Notes under the pieces: model-generated
What the model saw: the letters and a program-made list of their open reading frames with translations, nothing else
Database searches by the model: none
Told to the model about the DNA's origin: nothing
Part shown: positions 62,010 through 64,000 of the stretch, piece by piece
Layout: every line of letters begins with the position of its first letter
Position numbering within the stretch: position 1 is the stretch's first letter
Program-made: the position numbers and the translations under genes
Source of the DNA: Nemorincola sp044225795
GTDB lineage: Bacteria > Bacteroidota > Bacteroidia > Chitinophagales > Chitinophagaceae
Direction: 5' to 3'
Length of the DNA stretch: 64,000 nt
Assembly (NCBI GenBank): GCA_044225795.1
Contig: JBGAIF010000001.1
Span: forward strand, 62,001-126,000

Positions 62010-63434
62010 CTATTCTACCTTAGTGATCTTGATCATGTTAGTAGGCAGGTGCTCTACCACTGGCATGCTGCCTGTGCTTACCGCCACATCTCCCGATTTC
62101 AGCAGGCCTTGCCTTTTCAGAAATCCTATCTGATCGGCAATGGTATTGTCAATTGTCTCCTCTCTATCAAAGTAGAATGCCTTGACACCCCAGCTAAGGC
62201 TCAACTGGTTCACCAGCGTCTGTGTCTTTGTGAACACATACAGCGGCGACTCAGGACGGTAGCTGGACAGCATGAATCCGGTATATCCCGATTGCGTCAT
62301 CCCTATCAGCGCATGGGCTTCTACATCTCTTGCCATCTCGCAGGCATTGTAGCAAAGAGCATCGCTGAGGAATGAAGGCGAGTGGGGCTTTGGCACGAGG
62401 TTGCGGTGATATACGGTCTTTTGTTTTTCCACTTCATTGATGATGCTCACCATGGTACGGATCACCAGTTCGGGGTACTGCCCTGTCGCTGTTTCGCCGC
62501 TCAACATCAGCGCGTCGGCGCCTTCCAGCACGGCATTGGCCACATCTGTTATCTCGCTACGGTTCGGGCGTGTACGGTCTATCATACTCTCCATCATCTG
62601 CGTAGCAATGATCACCGGCTTGGCACGGTGGATACACTTGCTCACAATGTTCTTCTGGATCATAGGTATCTTCTCCAGGGGCAGTTCCACGCCCAGGTCA
62701 CCACGCGCCACCATTACCGCATCAGACGCCAGTATGATCTCCCTGAGGTGGTGGAGCGCTTCCGGTTTTTCGATCTTTGATATGATCTTGGCACTGCTGT
62801 TCTTTTGTTTTATCACATTGCGCAGCCCCATAACGTCCTCGGGCTTGCGCACAAACGACAGTGCAACCCAATCTATATTCTGGTCAATGATAAAATCAAG
62901 GTCGGCGAGGTCTTTCTCCGAGAGAGAGGGTAAAGAGACCTTTGTATCGGGCAGGTTCACGCCTTTCTTTGAGGACAATATGCCCGGAGTAAGCACCTCT
63001 ACCTTAACGCGGTTGTCCTGCTCTATTTCTTTTACCAGCACTTCTATCTTGCCATCATCCAGCAATATCTTTTCCCCTATACGAACATCCGTATGAAAAT
63101 TAGGGTACGATATATATACCTTTTCTTTTGTGCCGATGCATTTCTCATTGGTAAAAAAGAAGGTATCACCCTTTTTCAGGTCAAGTGCATTGTCCTGTAT
63201 CTCACCTACACGGAGTTTTGGCCCCTGGAGGTCGGCAAGTATAGCTATATTGAATGGGAAGGTGGTATTGATCTTCCTCACATGCTGTATCACCTGCAGG
63301 TGTTGTTCATGTGTGCCGTGCGAGAAATTGAGCCGGAAAACATTCACACCTTCGTGGACAAGGGCCAGAAGTTTCTCATAGGTATTACAAGCCGGGCCTA
63401 CTGTGGCAATGATCTTAGTTTTGTGCAGTAACAT
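62010..63434 (-). CDS. pyk: pyruvate kinase
   Basis: From ATG 63434 the product is 474 residues. It has the N-terminal TKIIATVGPACNTYEKL, NVFRLNFSHG, the active-site block IISKIEKPEAL, MVARGDLGVELP and MMESMIDRTRPNRSEITD, the ADP/Mg-binding region. It makes pyruvate and ATP from phosphoenolpyruvate in the cytoplasm, the final step of glycolysis. The upstream in-frame ATG at 63467 would add 11 residues and is not conserved-looking. The gene is probably co-transcribed with the GH92 gene. Confidence 0.96.
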   Translation of the reverse strand: MLLHKTKIIATVGPACNTYEKLLALVHEGVNVFRLNFSHGTHEQHLQVIQHVRKINTTFPFNIAILADLQGPKLRVGEIQDNALDLKKGDTFFFTNEKCIGTKEKVYISYPNFHTDVRIGEKILLDDGKIEVLVKEIEQDNRVKVEVLTPGILSSKKGVNLPDTKVSLPSLSEKDLADLDFIIDQNIDWVALSFVRKPEDVMGLRNVIKQKNSSAKIISKIEKPEALHHLREIILASDAVMVARGDLGVELPLEKIPMIQKNIVSKCIHRAKPVIIATQMMESMIDRTRPNRSEITDVANAVLEGADALMLSGETATGQYPELVIRTMVSIINEVEKQKTVYHRNLVPKPHSPSFLSDALCYNACEMARDVEAHALIGMTQSGYTGFMLSSYRPESPLYVFTKTQTLVNQLSLSWGVKAFYFDREETIDNTIADQIGFLKRQGLLKSGDVAVSTGSMPVVEHLPTNMIKITKVE

Positions 63435-63586
63435 ATGTTTTGTCTTGAGCCATGCAAATCTCCGCACTTTTAGTAAAGCAGATACTATCCGTGTATTAAA
63501 TGATTGCTATGGAGTAGCTTATTGATAGACAAAGATACTCATTTTAGGGCGCAGCTAAAATGAAGTGGCACAAAGCACTATAAATC

Positions 63587-64000
63587 TTATACGAGCTCTT
63601 TGAGCTTTTCCAGAACGGTATCTATCTCTTCTTTGGTATTATGATGAGAGAAGGAGAAGCGGATCGGCACCATGCCCGCTGCCTGACCATTATAGAGCGC
63701 ACCGATAACATGGCTTACCGAGTTAGCGCCACTGGTGCAGGCGCTGCCGCCACTCACACAAATACCGGCCATATCGAGGTTGAACAGCAGCATGTCTGAC
63801 TTCTCAGTCATTGGGAATGCCACATTGAGGACGGTATATAGACTATTTCCGAAAGTATCGCCATTGAATTTTACTGCCGGGAACAATTGCTGTAAACGCT
63901 CCGCCATATACAGCTTCAATCCCCTGATATATGCACTATCCTGTTCGTACCGCTGTGTCGCTATCTCCAACGCTTTTGCAAAACCTACAATACCATACAA
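63587..64000 (-). CDS. cysteine desulfurase, C-terminal part (NifS/IscS family), partial
   Basis: The 137 residues here end the protein; its N-terminal two thirds, with the PLP-lysine, lie beyond the window. The catalytic loop ICVSGGSACTSGAN carries the persulfide cysteine, followed by the C-terminal IRFSFSHHNTKEEID. It takes sulfur from cysteine for Fe-S clusters or thiolation. This may work with hscA, which is 24 kb away. The first codon read at the window edge (TTG) is not the real start. Confidence 0.9.
   Translation of the reverse strand: MYGIVGFAKALEIATQRYEQDSAYIRGLKLYMAERLQQLFPAVKFNGDTFGNSLYTVLNVAFPMTEKSDMLLFNLDMAGICVSGGSACTSGANSVSHVIGALYNGQAAGMVPIRFSFSHHNTKEEIDTVLEKLKELV

Noticed and set aside
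1..64000. tRNA, rRNA, prophage or transposon
   Set aside because: I looked for tRNA T-loop patterns, transposase/integrase frames and terminal repeats and found none I could support.

Overview
The window is one contiguous piece of a Bacteroidota chromosome, probably order Chitinophagales, although no 16S or other marker is present to fix the genus. Four things support this: a 1,722-residue secreted protein ending in the gliding/type IX secretion C-terminal domain; Bacteroidota-type promoters (TTTG, 17-23 bp, then TAnnTTTG) in front of many genes, with no Shine-Dalgarno sequences; a GH92 mannosidase and a TonB-dependent receptor; and lipoprotein signals of the CKKKED type. Gene density is high. 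I see no rRNA, tRNA, CRISPR array, integrase, transposase or prophage.

Layout. 1-7.7 kb (all minus strand): a TPR protein cut by the window edge, a processive family 2 glycosyltransferase, a membrane-anchored HEAT-repeat protein, a single-domain response regulator and a TPR/HisKA sensor kinase. Together they look like a synthase-dependent exopolysaccharide export locus with built-in two-component control. 7.9-13.0 kb: a giant cysteine-patterned repeat protein with PKD domains. 13.1-16.6 kb: uvrB and prfA. 16.6-26.2 kb: a surface-polysaccharide region with two tandem Wzz-like proteins, an O-antigen ligase/polymerase, a GSCFA protein, a TonB receptor, a family 4 glycosyltransferase, and hddC and hddA for nucleotide-activated heptose. 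26.3-29.5 kb: MoxR ATPase plus a large periplasmic protein. 29.5-30.4 kb: two AT-rich genes of unknown function. 30.5-35.7 kb: amidohydrolase, a frameshifted DUF4402 gene, adenine deaminase, a group III truncated haemoglobin and FeoA.

35.6-47 kb: a polytopic membrane protein, hscA, lysC, an intergenic repeat cluster, a Nudix hydrolase, rseP-dxr, a DUF6159-like membrane protein, a methyltransferase and recA. 47.2-50.7 kb: small signalling and secreted proteins (a PAS/DHp protein lacking an ATPase domain, a promoter-driven 70-residue protein, a receiver protein, a WD40 protein, an outer-membrane barrel). 51.2-64 kb: htpG, an MFS transporter, a LytS/LytTR pair with a membrane protein between them, a lipoprotein, an M28 peptidase, a GH92 mannosidase, pyruvate kinase and the C-terminal end of a cysteine desulfurase.

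The most notable items are the 1-7.7 kb locus, the nine-copy four-cysteine repeat whose divergent first copy suggests the disulfide pairing, the DUF4402 gene broken by two compensating indels, and the PAS/DHp protein with no catalytic domain. All identifications come from reading motifs and context; no database search was run. Coordinates of short sites are counted by hand and could be off by a base.
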